Origin: Apostichopus parvimensis
Lineage: Eukaryota > Echinodermata > Holothuroidea > Aspidochirotida > Stichopodidae
Direction of reading: 5' to 3'
Length of the DNA: 48,699 nucleotides
NCBI GenBank assembly: GCA_000934455.1
Contig: KN886388.1
Span: 14,082 to 62,780 of the forward strand
Shown: positions 10,341-22,689 of the stretch, one piece after another
Layout of the letters: each line of letters starts with the position of its first letter
How positions within the stretch are numbered: the first letter of the stretch is position 1
Notes under the pieces: model-generated
What the model was told of the DNA's origin: nothing
Database searches by the model: none
The model's input: only the letters and a program-made list of their open reading frames with translations
Position numbers and translations under genes: made by a program

Positions 10341-11519
10341 TTAAAGCTATATGTGTGAATATTGATGCCAAACGTAATAATTTTGCGTATTTATCCAGGT
10401 CGCCCAGATCCTTAATTATTCTGTCCTATTCCAATTTGCAAAAACTTTACTATGAAGAACATTAAATCTTCTACAGGTATGTTTAATATAATCTTATATC
10501 TATGTATAACTTTGACAAAGAACGTGTTTCACGGTAACAAAACTATTCGAATTGGATGATTGCAACCTGTACCCTTATATAGCAGAGAGAAGTGAAAATA
10601 TCACTGAGAGATCATTTTGTTCTATACAGCCAAACATAAACGGAGTACTCCGATCATGGATGGGTATTTAAAGTAACTATTGAACGGGACCATATAATGC
10701 GATATCCACATCAGTACGTTATAGGCTAGTTTTATACCTCTTGCATGTAGAAAACACTGAAACTGTACATACGGTACACCTTTTTTATACACATACACGT
10801 AAATTCCTATAGTATCGACAAATATAGTGTAAGCTTTTACATGCCCAATTTCGTTACAATTGGCGTATTACCCTACTATATTAGACTGTGCTTAGAAATG
10901 TATAAATATACTATGAAGAGACAAGACATATCCCCCACAACTGGAAACGTCTATAATAGGCCTAATGTTATTAATAATGATATATAACATTACTAAATTT
11001 AAAAAAAAAATCAAAATATCCAATGTGCATGATCAGCCAATAATTAATCGTATCTAGGTATTGAACTAACCTGAATCAGTTTTCGGGATATAAATACCTG
11101 TATAGAGGATATTTAGAAACACTCCCTGTTACGAGTTCTTGGTGAAACAAAAGTGAAGAGCGCGCATAATGTCCATCTGCACATTGTCTTCATTGTTCCG
11201 TATGCTTTGGTAGACATATATGTGGTGGCGCACTAGGCTAATGAGAACTAGAGTTCATTCAGTATAAAGGAACTCTAATGAGAATAAAGCTGGATATTAT
11301 AGAGATATACAGCTCTTATCGAAAACATTTCCTTACAATCTGCAATGTTTTTCCGTCGTTTCCAGCAATGAGGAATAACCCTCAATTCCATGCGAAAGTT
11401 TGTTTTATGCGTCATTTTGGAAATTTCTTCAACTGTTTTCGGTTATGTAACATCTTTTTCCCCCATGGTGTTCCTGTTTGACTTAAATTATGTCACACGG
11501 TCACACACATTGGTGCTGT
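10341..11519. other. Intergenic, no gene recognised
   Basis: AT-rich sequence. The small frames at 11278-11481 and 11390-11662 have no recognisable domain or codon pattern. Confidence 0.5.
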
Positions 11520-11663
11520 GCATAGGCGCACGGCCCGCCCAAATTGCGGGCGGGGGGGGGGCGGAAGACAGCTGCTTTTTGCCCGAAGTTTCGAAACTTA
11601 CTACACGAGCCGCAAGAAACATGCTGATGCGCGTTGCTTGTATTATTTTATTGAAATTGTGAG

Positions 11664-11940
11664 CAGTGGCGTACCTAGCTTAGTTGGCACATGACCCCGG
11701 GCAGATCGACGCCGTCCTGGGGGAGGGGTCTAAATCTTAGTTTATGTAGGGTGACTTGGATGCAAAATGGTGCTATCTTTGACGCTTTGAACTGATCATA
11801 TGTTTGGGAATTCCCATTCTCATTTCTTTTATTAATTTCTCTTATTGAGGGGGGGGGCTTTGGCATGGCGCCCTCTAACTGGTACCCGGGCGGACCTCAC
11901 ACCCCCACCCAAAACCCGCCCATCGCTAAGTACGCCACTG
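11664..11940. mobile_element. hAT-like MITE related to the 872-1832 element
   Basis: The left terminus CAGTGGCGTACCTAGC (11664-11679) and the inverted right terminus (11925-11940) differ at one position of 16. The flanking 8-mers (ATTGTGAG and TCTGTAAG) match at 5 of 8 positions, so the target duplication has decayed. The interior shares GTCCTGGGGG-like and GATGCAAAATGGTGCTAT segments with the element at 872-1832. No coding frame. Confidence 0.75.
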
Positions 11941-11948
11941 TCTGTAAG

Positions 11949-13159
11949 TGTTCTACATTCGGAAATGAGAATTTCCGAATTTCTGTTTTTTTCTATATGT
12001 GGCTGCTGTGTTAATTGACATGGGTTTTGTATCTACGAAGGAGACGAGATAGTATATTACAACTTGGGCATGCTGGAGAGGCTTTAAACAATGCTGTTTG
12101 AAGAAAAGATTACAGTCGAAAAGTAAGTTTTCCGGGGATGACCGAATTTGTTTAACACTTTTGCCGAATTTTGCTTGAAATAATAATAAGACTAGCATCC
12201 TTTTTTTTTAACTCGCGACGTTTTCATTATGTGTCGAAATATTCAGGCAAGATTCGTAGACTATTCGGGTAGGAATGAGGAACGATTTGGACGAGAAATG
12301 TGAACGATTTAGGCAAGAATCGAAGATATTTCGTGTATTAAAATTTTTGCACTATGTTTTCTTTTCATTTTAAATTGAATTTCCACCTTATGATGAAGAC
12401 ACTTCCCACCAAAAGTGAGGAACTTCAGCCATTAGAAATACGCCTTAAAAGAACGACTGAATGCAGTCTATTTGGGATGCTATGTCATAGTCCAGGAAAA
12501 AGACAAATGTGTCAAGTGTTCGAAATATTTCTATAAAGCTATTCCGGTATACAAGATATTCAGTTTTAAAATATTATATGCTCCTTAAAGGCTCAATTGA
12601 TCATGACCTCGACACCTCATTGTAAATTTTAACCGATGGTTTCATTAATTCTAACAAATCAACCAAAGCATATTCTTTGAACTTGAAGCTTCTAAGAATG
12701 TTCTCTGACCCTGACTTAACCAAGTGGAAAACTGTTACTAGGCTACGATTCAGGACAAACGATTATGATGACTCCCCTCTCAAGCAAAAAACCCTAATAT
12801 ATTACAGGAGAAAAAACCTTAGTTTCTGGAATCCCGGCTGAAATTACTCAAAGCCCCATCACCTTGGCCAAACTCATTAAGACCCTCATTGCGTCAATAT
12901 TAGAACCATGAAAAACCCAAATATAGAAATTACTCCAGGAAATCCAGAATAGACCAACTCACTACTAAAACCTTAGCCTCAAGATACTAAACTTGGCAAA
13001 CCACTTCCAAAACAAGCAAAACAGTAACTTTCCAAAATATTACTCTGCTGTTATCTGTGGTATCAATCCCAGTGTCAACGATATAGCGACATGAAAGTAG
13101 AAGCGAATGACCAGCCAAATAATGTTAAATGACTAATAAGTAAAAAGTTACCAACAAAG
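11949..13159. other. Intergenic or decayed LINE leader
   Basis: No intact gene. From about 12600 onward short frames suggest the degraded upstream part of the LINE that is recognisable from 13160. The match is too weak to call. Confidence 0.35.
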
Positions 13160-13896
13160 AAACATGGGAAGTAAAAGTTAGTCACTCTATAGCCGAAGAC
13201 AGAGATGACCTCATCAAAAATAGTCTAACTCTTGTTTTCTCAAAACATAAAGTCGAACTATATCAAGAAATATCACCGGTAGTACAATGCTATAAATGTC
13301 AAGGCTTGGGCATACGTTCAACAACTGTAAAAACGACACAAAATGCATAAGATGTGATGGCAACCACAGATTGAAAGACTGTCCAAATTCTAAGGAAGAC
13401 AAAAAGTGTGCAAATTGTGGAGGCTGTCACGTAGCCTTATACAAAGGTTGCCCAAAATACCAAGAAATAAAACCAACTAAAATTGACCAAAACTCAAAAC
13501 CAAAATCGTACGCCCAAATAGCTACTCTTAAAACCATAGAAATTAAAAATAACATTTCCTCTTCAGAGGACGTCAACCTACTAGCCTTGGTGGTCGAACA
13601 AAATACATGAGTCACCGAAAAGGCCAAACTAAACTTTAAGAAAAAGAAAGTTGTGCCATTGTCTCGGCAATCACCCACTTAAACCTTCAAATAACGATGG
13701 AAGAAGTACACAAAACACTTCCCCTTTCAAATCTTAAGTTTACCTCCATTATCTGATAGATACAAATAATTCAATTTCTCTCAAAAATCCTTCACCTTAA
13801 CATCAATAGCATTGTCTTCCACAATTACCAATTTCCTTGAAATTGTTATTCCTTGTAAGCCCCACAACAATGTCACTATCATTTCCTTACTATAAT

Positions 13897-13925
13897 CAGG
13901 GAGTTGTTTCCATAACAACTCCCTG
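13897..13925. mobile_element. 29-bp palindrome with 7-bp target duplication
   Basis: Perfect 12-bp inverted arms (CAGGGAGTTGTT) around a 5-base loop. The 7-bp direct repeat CTATAAT lies on both sides (13890-13896 and 13926-13932). The same element, 4 bases shorter, is at 44035-44059. Confidence 0.65.
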
Positions 13926-14093
13926 CTATAATCATCCTGGCTCCCCCCCCCCCCCCTCCTCCATGAACCAATCCTTCCTAAGTGTATTATATGGATAAGA
14001 CTATTATTGTAGTAAGTGACCTCAATGTTCACCATATGAACTTTGGGTGCACCAAAACTTTTACATATGGTAAACAGCTTCTTGACATTATTG

Positions 14094-14178
14094 ACTTTCG
14101 TATTATCACTTTCGTATTATTACTTTCGTATTATCACTTTCGTATTATTGCTTTCGTATTATCACTTTCGTATTATCA
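14094..14178. repeat. 14-bp minisatellite
   Basis: About six copies of an ACTTTCGTATTATC-like unit, which interrupt the LINE endonuclease frame. Confidence 0.9.
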
Positions 14179-14860
14179 ACACTAATACTACTACCAGAAC
14201 CGACCCTAGGAAAGACAGACAGGAACTTTTAGACTATATGATTACTAACAACTATCTAGCCACCAAGGCACGTAACCTTCTATTATTGATGATACAGGAT
14301 TTAGTGACCATCATATTATCTTAATTAATTTCTTCCTCAGACCAATTTGTTCGACCAACAACTACTACCGCTTCCCGAAGTTTACTAACTTGACTAAGTT
14401 TAGGAACGACATCGAAAACTTAATGACAGACTCTGACTGTATTAATTTCAACAACATCGACTCAACCGACAATTTCGACGACAACGTCACATCTCTCTCC
14501 CATGAAATCAACAACAGTTATATATATATACTTACCCTCTCAAGAAAACAAACAAAAGAAAATGGGCGTTAACTAATAATACTCTTACTCTTATCAAGGC
14601 TAGGAGGAAGCTTAGAAGAGAGTACAATACTACTAGAGAGCCCAGACTTAAGACTAGAACTAATCAAATTAAAAACGAAATTAACTCTCATTCATCATCA
14701 GGAAACAAATAAACTAAAGACAACCTGTATCGATATCGCCTGCGAAAAAGATCTAAACAACACCCTTCTCCTCGACCCCTTCATCCAAAATTTCCTTCGT
14801 AAGTATGTAATTAATAAAAACTGCTCCAAAAATACATTATCCCTAGATAAACTAGATATT

Positions 14861-15245
14861 TTGAACTGGGAGGAGGCTTCGGTTCTGGCAGAGGGAGAGG
14901 GTCCCTTGTTTAGGAACCCGGTGGCTAGAGGGCTCGTGAGTGGAACTCCGGAAGAATAGTTCTCTTCCGGGGAACAGTCCAGCCACTGGGAAGTTTTTTC
15001 TTTTTCTTTTCGTAGCTTAAAGTATCATCCCTGGAGGGTAGGGTTGCCAGGTCTGGAGCAGCCTCCCAGTATGTCAGTGTTTAAGTTTCCCACGTAATTT
15101 TGAAAGCTTCCATTCTGTGTTTAATGCTTTTTGAGGTATCGAGTCCTTCATTGAACGAATCCTTGATCGTCAGTCCTTTGATAGGGGTATATGGACAACG
15201 AGGAATCCTCCCAACAGCCAAAATAAAACTGCTGAAATTGTAAGT
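14861..15245. other. Region between LINE remnant and NXPE-like gene
   Basis: A GC-richer patch at 14870-15000 contains a CTTCCGG/CCGGAAG inverted pair. The part next to 15245 is probably the 3' UTR of the gene on the - strand. No further call. Confidence 0.4.
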
Positions 15246-16876
15246 TCAGAGAAGTTTCACGTTACAACTCCTCACACTAACGGGACCGGATTGGGTTTGT
15301 TCTGTACCTACAGGTTTCAACTTGAGGCATTCCGCTGGACACAAAGTACCGTCCCAAACCTCTTGTTTAACCGAAGAAGTTTCACGAATACTTTCCGATA
15401 CGTAACAAGTTAAATCTGGAATAGGTTTAATATGAAAAGGTAGTAAAGATGCCGGACAATCCTGACAAACTTTAAGTTGTCTGGGAAACATTATTTTCGG
15501 TTTTGATGTAATTGTCTTCAACCAGGCGTCCTTCCCTTTTGGTGCTATCACCTTTCCTAATAACATCTGAGCTATCATTTCTGTTGGATTTCCACAGACT
15601 GTCATCTCACCGTTTAATTCGTTGCACCATCGATGAGTGTGCCCTGATTTTATGAGCGGAGCTGACTGCGTGTTGTGTCTCATTGCTGATATTAAACCAA
15701 ACCCGTCGATCAACTGAATGCGGCTATCCAAAGATAAAAAATTCTTCGCCAATTTGTAACTCTTTGCAAGACCATCCTTAGTGTAAAAGTTGGTTCTTAT
15801 AACGACGAAATTATATAGAGTATAAATAGTTCCAGACCAAGACGGAGGAATTGCTTTTAGCAGTAATTCCAAATGATTAGTTTCCCTTATCGGTATTACG
15901 ATAATATCAGGCCATTTATCATGAGACTGCGCAAACAGGTACTCACTTAGAAATCGGATACCATCATCGAAATAATCGTAATCCCCTGACTTTGCTATCT
16001 TTTCGTCGTGACAGATTATCTCAGCTTTTCCATCTTCACCCATCTTCAAGTTTCCAACAGTTACAATACGAAAGTCCTGGTATAATAGCGTTAAGTTTCC
16101 AACCTCTACATGTGCATGGCCCCAGCATTCACTGAAATCTGATTTAGTTAAATTAAATTTTTCTTCTTTTGTGAGCAATAAGTCGACAAGAGAAAAGAAA
16201 ATACCTCGTTCAATTGATGAACCCAAAACGGCAATTTTTTTGGGTGAGGTCATTTCCGCTGCCATTGCGAGATCCTGTGTCGTAAAAATATCAAAACTAC
16301 ACCAGGTTGGTTGAAAAACCCATCCGCTACGTAAAACTCCTCGTTTGAGACCTGCTATGTTTCCAGTTATCCATTCGCCATCGAGCCAAGAGGGTCGTGT
16401 TAACTGCATAGTCTGACAGGAGGGCAACTTATCAGCAGTTCTACCGAGCTGAACGGCGTAAACAGGATCACCTTCCACTACAAGACGAAAGGGACTACCT
16501 GGTATCTGTAATTGAGCATTTGTATTGATCTCCTCTACGAAGAGGTTGTACAAACCAGGAACTTTGGGGGTAAACGTGAAGGTCATCAAGGAGCCATCGA
16601 CTGAAAAGTTTGAATGATTTGCTGCGAAAATGTGATTTTCTCCTACTGCTAAAACACTCAATATAGTTTGCTGGATCAGCACATCTTTGTCGATTTCAAT
16701 AATCAAACTAAAGAGTTGACCAACTTGTGCGTTCAAGTTGAGTAAACTTGTATTAGAATAAACGCGACATTTACTTTCTTGCTTGGATTCCGTAACCAAA
16801 TGGCGGTCATGTAGAATAGGACCGGTTGAACCCATCGTGACGTCATATAGTTCGGAACGAGGTATCACTTTTAAAT
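15246..16876 (-). CDS. NXPE-like gene, exon 2 (lumenal domains)
   Basis: On the - strand the acceptor CTTATCAG (16877-16884) precedes the exon. The carried G plus AT makes the Asp of DLKVIPR. It is open for 542 codons to a TGA at 15246-15248. It contains the filamin-like region, the PC-esterase-like domain and a Cys-rich tail (CQDC and LCPAEC). Confidence 0.8.
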
Positions 16877-18826
16877 CTGATAAGACAAAAGTTAAACTTG
16901 CATTAAACATGTAATGTGATATCGGTTATTCCGATATAATCAATGACTCTAAACAAAATTACCCATAGGTGAATGCCGAAAGCAGTGAAGTTCAGCCATC
17001 TTACAGTCATCAGTATTGGTCCCAAATGCGATAAAAGTCAACTAATGGTCAATCATGCTCCAACTTCATCAGCAGATCAAGCTTTCACTAAGACCCTCAA
17101 AATATTGTTCCTCACTGAAGCATTCAATTGTCGCAATTCAAAACCCTCAATGTCAATATCAATATCAATGTCAATAATATGACTGATACAGAACCACCAG
17201 GAAATCTTAAAACCTTTAGCAGTTTTTAAGATGCTCAAATTTGGTGTCAATACTGATGACCTTGAAAGTGACGAGTTGACTATAATGCATTTACCTGAAT
17301 TTCAAAAGCTGAACTTAAGCAATTAATTCCGTTCATTACAATGAAATGTGGATCAATATTGAAGGATGAAGTGGCTTTCTTTTGTATGATATTCAACGGT
17401 ATTAGGGCGCTATTGACGTTTTTCGTTTCGATGGAAATCGTAACCGTTGTAGTTATGCAGGCGCTACAGCGGGAACAAACTCCATTCATCACCACTGCCG
17501 AATACACTACAATCATCATTACACTGGTTAAAGAACTTCTTTATGATTCAAGAGAACTAACTTCCCATTTTGCAAATCAGAAATACCACATGCACGGCAA
17601 AGTCCGCTAAACAGCATTTGCAAAGCAGCAGTTTTGAGTTAAGAGAATATAATGGGGATTTGAATTTGAAGCCTATAATGTTTACGTGGGGGACACTCTA
17701 TCCCCTACACTATACGGCCTCCACTTTGAATCAGTAACGTCGAGGGAAGATTTATGCCCAGAGGAATATTAGAGAGTAACCATTATATTTATAGTGGTGT
17801 TACAAAAGGGTAAAAGGGAAGTGGACTTTTCGGCTATTTACAATTGGTTTATTACGAACTATTCTGTAGAAACTAATAGGCCATGTCATACTTGTTTTGT
17901 GCCGGTGTTTTAAGGTGTACTTGCTGGTATGTATCTGTGAATCATGCATGAGGAAAACAGTGACATGTGTAACCATGAACCAACATGGAACAGATATTTT
18001 ATATTTTTCTGTTTAGAAATCGCTGTGATTCCGTTCTTTTTCTCAGCCCTGATATGTTTACAATAATTACAATTGTCTCATCAACCTGATCTTATTAGAA
18101 CTACACATTATTTTAATACCAAGCTATATAGTCCTATTTCCTTCGTAGGCCTAGTCAGAATTCGTTACGAGTGTAGGGGGTGGGGAAATGTGTCGAGGGT
18201 GCCGGAAGACGTAGAAAGAGTTCTAGAGAGAAAGGAACACGAACTCTTAAGGCTACATGAACTAATATGACGACATATATGTTTGCTATTGTTTGCTATT
18301 GAATAGTTTTTAGTGCTGAGAATATTTTACAATCTAAAGGAAGAAACTTGACTCTTGACGTTCGAACGTTTTGTGGCACAAGTTAACTCGAAGCAAACCT
18401 GTGTGACGGTATCTCGAAAACGCAATGCGGAAATCGCATGCAAATTTTTACCAGGAAGTATACATAGTAGACGTTCTTCTTTCAATGACCAAAATTACAT
18501 TTTCCTTTAAACTATCCTTTTCAATTCCCCAGTTTCGGGTAAATCCATCCACTCCGCGGTACTCGAACCTAACTAAGTATTAACAAATTCAACATCACAT
18601 ACATACCGTTTCCTGACTCTCCTACGTAACTAACATCGCCGTCATGTGATCTGAGCATAGGTGATATTCGATTTGAGGAATCATACGATTGCGGAATAAA
18701 TATTGTTGTCTCATTATTTCCTTTCCCTGACAGTAATCCACAGTAAAACAGAAAGGTGGATAACACAAATATGTAAACAAAAAGCTTGAAGCCGCCAATT
18801 AATTTCTTCGATGAATCAGTCGCCAT
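15246..18826 (-). CDS. NXPE family (neurexophilin/PC-esterase) type II membrane protein
   Basis: Two exons, 18607-18826 and 15246-16876, join in phase 1 and give a predicted 616 residues. The chosen start ATG at 18826 has G at -3 and G at +4. The in-frame ATG at 18853 has a poor context. A hydrophobic signal anchor (LFVYIFVLSTFLFYCGLL) near the N-terminus predicts a Golgi or secretory-pathway type II protein. An Ig/filamin-like region follows (FTFTPKVPGLYNLFVEE at about residues 173-189). Then comes a PC-esterase-like domain with GSSIERG at about 292-298 and SGHTHRWCNE near 484-493. The esterase nucleophile motif has Ser where GDS-type members have Asp. The C-terminal tail is Cys-rich. Substrate unknown. 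NXPE length in vertebrates is similar. Confidence 0.8.
16877..18606 (-). other. NXPE-like gene intron
   Basis: 1,730-bp intron with no repeat of known type recognised. The small frames at 17280-17610 and 18073-18270 lack domain content. Confidence 0.6.
18607..18826 (-). CDS. NXPE-like gene, exon 1 (signal anchor)
   Basis: On the - strand the exon ends in CAGGAAACG followed by a GTATGT donor (18601-18606). It encodes the cytoplasmic tail, the membrane anchor and a short polar stem. It leaves in phase 1. Confidence 0.7.
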
Positions 18827-18853
18827 GTCATAGTTCTTATCGTTTGTTATCAT

Positions 18854-20588
18854 TTAGTAAATCTTTTAGAAAACCGCTCTCCAGCAACAACAAAACAAGA
18901 AGAAAAAAAGACAAGAAACACACAAATTACCAAAACGATACTGCTATCCTAAGATTTATGTCGTTGCCTTTGATTTGAATCTTTCTGTGGACTTCACAGT
19001 TAACATTGTTGCAATTGTAATTGGGATACAGTATAGAATCAAGGAACATCAAGCAACAATTAGTGTTTGTTGAACTTGTGTAGTGGTGTGGAACTTGAAC
19101 GTAAATATTGTTGAATGATCATATACCACAAGGTTTGGATAGGGGTGAATCGTGGTATTTGTATAAAGTAAAGAGGGGTGTGTTAACACATTATATGTTG
19201 TATCCAATATGTTGATTTTGTATATGTGCATTACGTTTATCTAGGAATTTACACTCATTTGGCGCAGTTCAGTTCAAGCTTCCTGTATTGATATGAGTAT
19301 CTTGTTTCTACACAGATTCAATAAAAGTGCCTTGAAGCTTGACGTGAAGTCAAATACGCATTCAATAACCTGCGCTATCCCTATATATAACATCTTCACG
19401 TGAAATACCGGCGATCTGCCTGCGACTAGCCTATTGGGCACATAATATAGGCGATACCATAGTCGAACGTCGTTCTTACTATCAAGTGAAGCTATAGGCT
19501 AAAAAGCGGTTCTCCAAGTTGATCTTCCATTTTCGTTTGTTTCACTTTTTAACAAACACAAAACTTTAGGCTAATTATTTTATTCTCGGCTTAATTGTAA
19601 ACACATACTTGATGGTAATTAGTATTTTGACAGCAAAGGTACTCGAAGTTGTGAAAACTATATCCTTAAAGGCATTGAAGACTCGCCCCAAACCGCGTGC
19701 CGCCATCTTTAAAAAGTTAACTTTCCGCTGCTTGCAAGTGAAGTTTTTCTCTTGTCGCTACAAAATGCAGACAGTAATTAAACGTGATACCAATTGTTAT
19801 CTTTAGCTGGACATGAGATGTCCATCGCTGTATCGTTTGCACACTGTGCTGTGGGTATTGACCGCAGCTGTATGTACTGACTGTACACTAGTGTCTAATT
19901 ACCGACGGTAGCAAGCTGTGTGTGTATTTTCTGGGATCGATGGTGGTGTCTAACACTTCTGTTACACCACAATCGAAACTAGGTCAGATTACCGGCATTA
20001 GACGTTTGTTTTTGCGTGAGTCTTCACATCCTTTAAGGTTTCACCCCTTATAATAATTATTCTTATACATAAATAAGATGAATAAATGTGTCTTAGTGTT
20101 TTGGAGGAGGCAGTATAAAAGCCTTAAGGAGACTAAAACAATTGACAAAAGGTACTTGCCCTTATTTGACTCCCAATGGAAATCAACTGAAATCTATGAG
20201 CTGGTAATTTGTGTGTGTGTGTGTGTGTGCGTGTTAGCACATAACGTTTTGATTACAAAGGTTTACCGTAACTATTTACCTACTTATGTCAGGTAGCCAA
20301 ACAGGCAGGATATATGGGAAATAGCTTGCTTTGACTGCTAGTATACAAGCGCAAAAACCATCTTCATCGGGAAATATTTATTAGAGACCGTATAATTTGA
20401 TTATATCATCATTATTTCATGTATAGTTAGGTTCCGATCAAACATGTCTTTTCCTCCGTCTTCCTCGTCGATATCTAATATCCAATCGTGCCCACCTGTT
20501 AGGGTTGCTAGGGAAACCAACTGACGCTCCTTATCGCGTTACAGATGATTTCTTTATGAAAACAGAGGCAGTGTTCGAGTTGTGGTAG
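18854..20588. other. Upstream flank of the NXPE-like gene and intergenic DNA
   Basis: It should hold the promoter and 5' UTR of the - strand gene, but no core element could be pinned down. A (TG)n run lies at 20210-20229. Otherwise nothing recognised. Confidence 0.4.
20210..20229. repeat. (TG)n microsatellite
   Basis: About ten tandem TG copies. Confidence 0.95.
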
Positions 20589-21135
20589 CACGTACATGGC
20601 AAGCCATATGTGCAATAATTCGATAAACCGAGTTTGTCGCCATTAAACTCTGTTTTTCGATCGATGAACTGAGTTTATCGACTGGATAACCATATTTTTC
20701 GCGATAAAGTCAGTTTATCGAGTGAAAAGCAGGGTTATCTCGATAAACTAAGACTATCGGCGTTAAACCGAGTTTATCAAATGGGAGCTATGTTTTTCGC
20801 TCGATAAACTAAGTTTATCGATAATCTCTGTTTATCGATAAACTCAGCTTATAGCTCGATAAACCGAGTTTATCGAATTGGATATGGCAAGCCATATGTG
20901 CAATAATTCGATAAACCGAGTTTATCGCCATTAAACTCGCGATAAACTCAGTTTATCGAATTGGATATGGCACGCCACATGTGCAATAATTCGATAAACC
21001 GAGTTTATCGCCGTTAACTCTGCTTTTTGCTCGTTAAACTGAGTTTATCGCGAAAAACAGAGTTTAACGGCGATTAACTCGGCTTATCGAATTATTGCAC
21101 ATGTGGCTTGCCCATAGGCTTGCCATACACGTACG
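20589..21135. mobile_element. Foldback element built from GATAAAC palindromes
   Basis: The left end reads GCACGTACATGGCAAGCC and the right end is its imperfect inverse. The interior is a mosaic of inverted units on the pattern CGATAAACNGAGTTTATCG and CTCTGTTTTTCGC. A block with GTGCAATAATTCGATAAACC occurs directly near 20610, 20897 and 20980 and inverted near 21085. No coding frame. This organisation is that of a foldback transposon, or of a satellite grown from one. Confidence 0.7.
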
Positions 21136-21416
21136 TGAAAACGTTGATCCTAAAGCAAGATATTCAAGTTGGATCTCTGCAGTCTTGTTTAACGCTCATC
21201 CAGAATTATAGACGATATAACTGAAACATCATTACTTTCCCAAATTGCTTGTAAGTCAAATTTGGCCTACAGCCTGCTCCCACTACATGTGCGACTGTAT
21301 GTCACTCTAGTGAAAGCCAAATATAGTGACTTAATTCACTAAGTCGATACATAAGAAGGCAATAAGATTCGAATCAGTAATTGGAAACGATTCATTTATT
21401 AATTAATTGAATGAAG
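21136..21416. other. Intergenic sequence before the gap
   Basis: Nothing recognised. Confidence 0.4.
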
Positions 21417-22376
21417 NNNNNNNNNNNNNNNNNNNNNNNNNNNNNNNNNNNNNNNNNNNNNNNNNNNNNNNNNNNNNNNNNNNNNNNNNNNNNNNNNNNN
21501 NNNNNNNNNNNNNNNNNNNNNNNNNNNNNNNNNNNNNNNNNNNNNNNNNNNNNNNNNNNNNNNNNNNNNNNNNNNNNNNNNNNNNNNNNNNNNNNNNNNN
21601 NNNNNNNNNNNNNNNNNNNNNNNNNNNNNNNNNNNNNNNNNNNNNNNNNNNNNNNNNNNNNNNNNNNNNNNNNNNNNNNNNNNNNNNNNNNNNNNNNNNN
21701 NNNNNNNNNNNNNNNNNNNNNNNNNNNNNNNNNNNNNNNNNNNNNNNNNNNNNNNNNNNNNNNNNNNNNNNNNNNNNNNNNNNNNNNNNNNNNNNNNNNN
21801 NNNNNNNNNNNNNNNNNNNNNNNNNNNNNNNNNNNNNNNNNNNNNNNNNNNNNNNNNNNNNNNNNNNNNNNNNNNNNNNNNNNNNNNNNNNNNNNNNNNN
21901 NNNNNNNNNNNNNNNNNNNNNNNNNNNNNNNNNNNNNNNNNNNNNNNNNNNNNNNNNNNNNNNNNNNNNNNNNNNNNNNNNNNNNNNNNNNNNNNNNNNN
22001 NNNNNNNNNNNNNNNNNNNNNNNNNNNNNNNNNNNNNNNNNNNNNNNNNNNNNNNNNNNNNNNNNNNNNNNNNNNNNNNNNNNNNNNNNNNNNNNNNNNN
22101 NNNNNNNNNNNNNNNNNNNNNNNNNNNNNNNNNNNNNNNNNNNNNNNNNNNNNNNNNNNNNNNNNNNNNNNNNNNNNNNNNNNNNNNNNNNNNNNNNNNN
22201 NNNNNNNNNNNNNNNNNNNNNNNNNNNNNNNNNNNNNNNNNNNNNNNNNNNNNNNNNNNNNNNNNNNNNNNNNNNNNNNNNNNNNNNNNNNNNNNNNNNN
22301 NNNNNNNNNNNNNNNNNNNNNNNNNNNNNNNNNNNNNNNNNNNNNNNNNNNNNNNNNNNNNNNNNNNNNNNNNNNN
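21417..22376. other. Assembly gap, 960 N
   Basis: An unbroken run of N. Frames predicted across it are meaningless. Confidence 1.
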
Positions 22377-22689
22377 TACCTTGTACGACTTATAAGTAGT
22401 ACAAGGTATGAAACTAAACATTTGATCGTTCAAGGATACATATGAAGTATCCAGCAATATCTATGTTTACAGTACAGATATTAACTTGCATCTTTTTGCT
22501 AGTAGACATTAATTGAAGGAAGTTACACAGCAATACATGTAGTAACTGATTAAGTGCAAACTTGATTTTAACAAGTAGATTTTTTTATGACAGTTGCATT
22601 TTAGATTTTCGCAGAGATTTCGAGTCAAGCTAGTCCTTGTTCAGTGCATACATTCACTAGATATTAGATGGTTCAGTGATTCGAAACAG
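22377..22689. other. Intergenic sequence after the gap
   Basis: Nothing recognised before the LINE fragment. Confidence 0.4.

Larger units (their letters stand above)
13160..14860 (+). pseudogene. Decayed LINE: zinc-knuckle ORF1 plus endonuclease
   Basis: ORF1 remnants at about 13200-13610 encode three gag-like zinc knuckles: CX2CX4HX4C at about 13288-13330 (it needs a frame change near 13310), CX2CX3HX4C (CIRCDGNHRLKDC), and a CX2CX3HX6C knuckle followed by a PKYQE segment. Endonuclease remnants follow, with VSDLNVHHMNFG near 14010 and a TLSRKQTKENG region ending at 14572. This order is that of I/Jockey-group LINEs. Multiple stops, a minisatellite at 14094-14178 and a small palindromic insertion at 13897-13925 break it up. 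No RT catalytic core is present, so the copy ends prematurely. Confidence 0.7.

Noticed and set aside
18073-18270. 65-residue frame
   Set aside because: Lies in the intron of the NXPE-like gene. The Glu/Arg-rich end has no recognisable domain.
21399-22457. Long frames across 21399-22457
   Set aside because: They are made almost entirely of N in the assembly gap.
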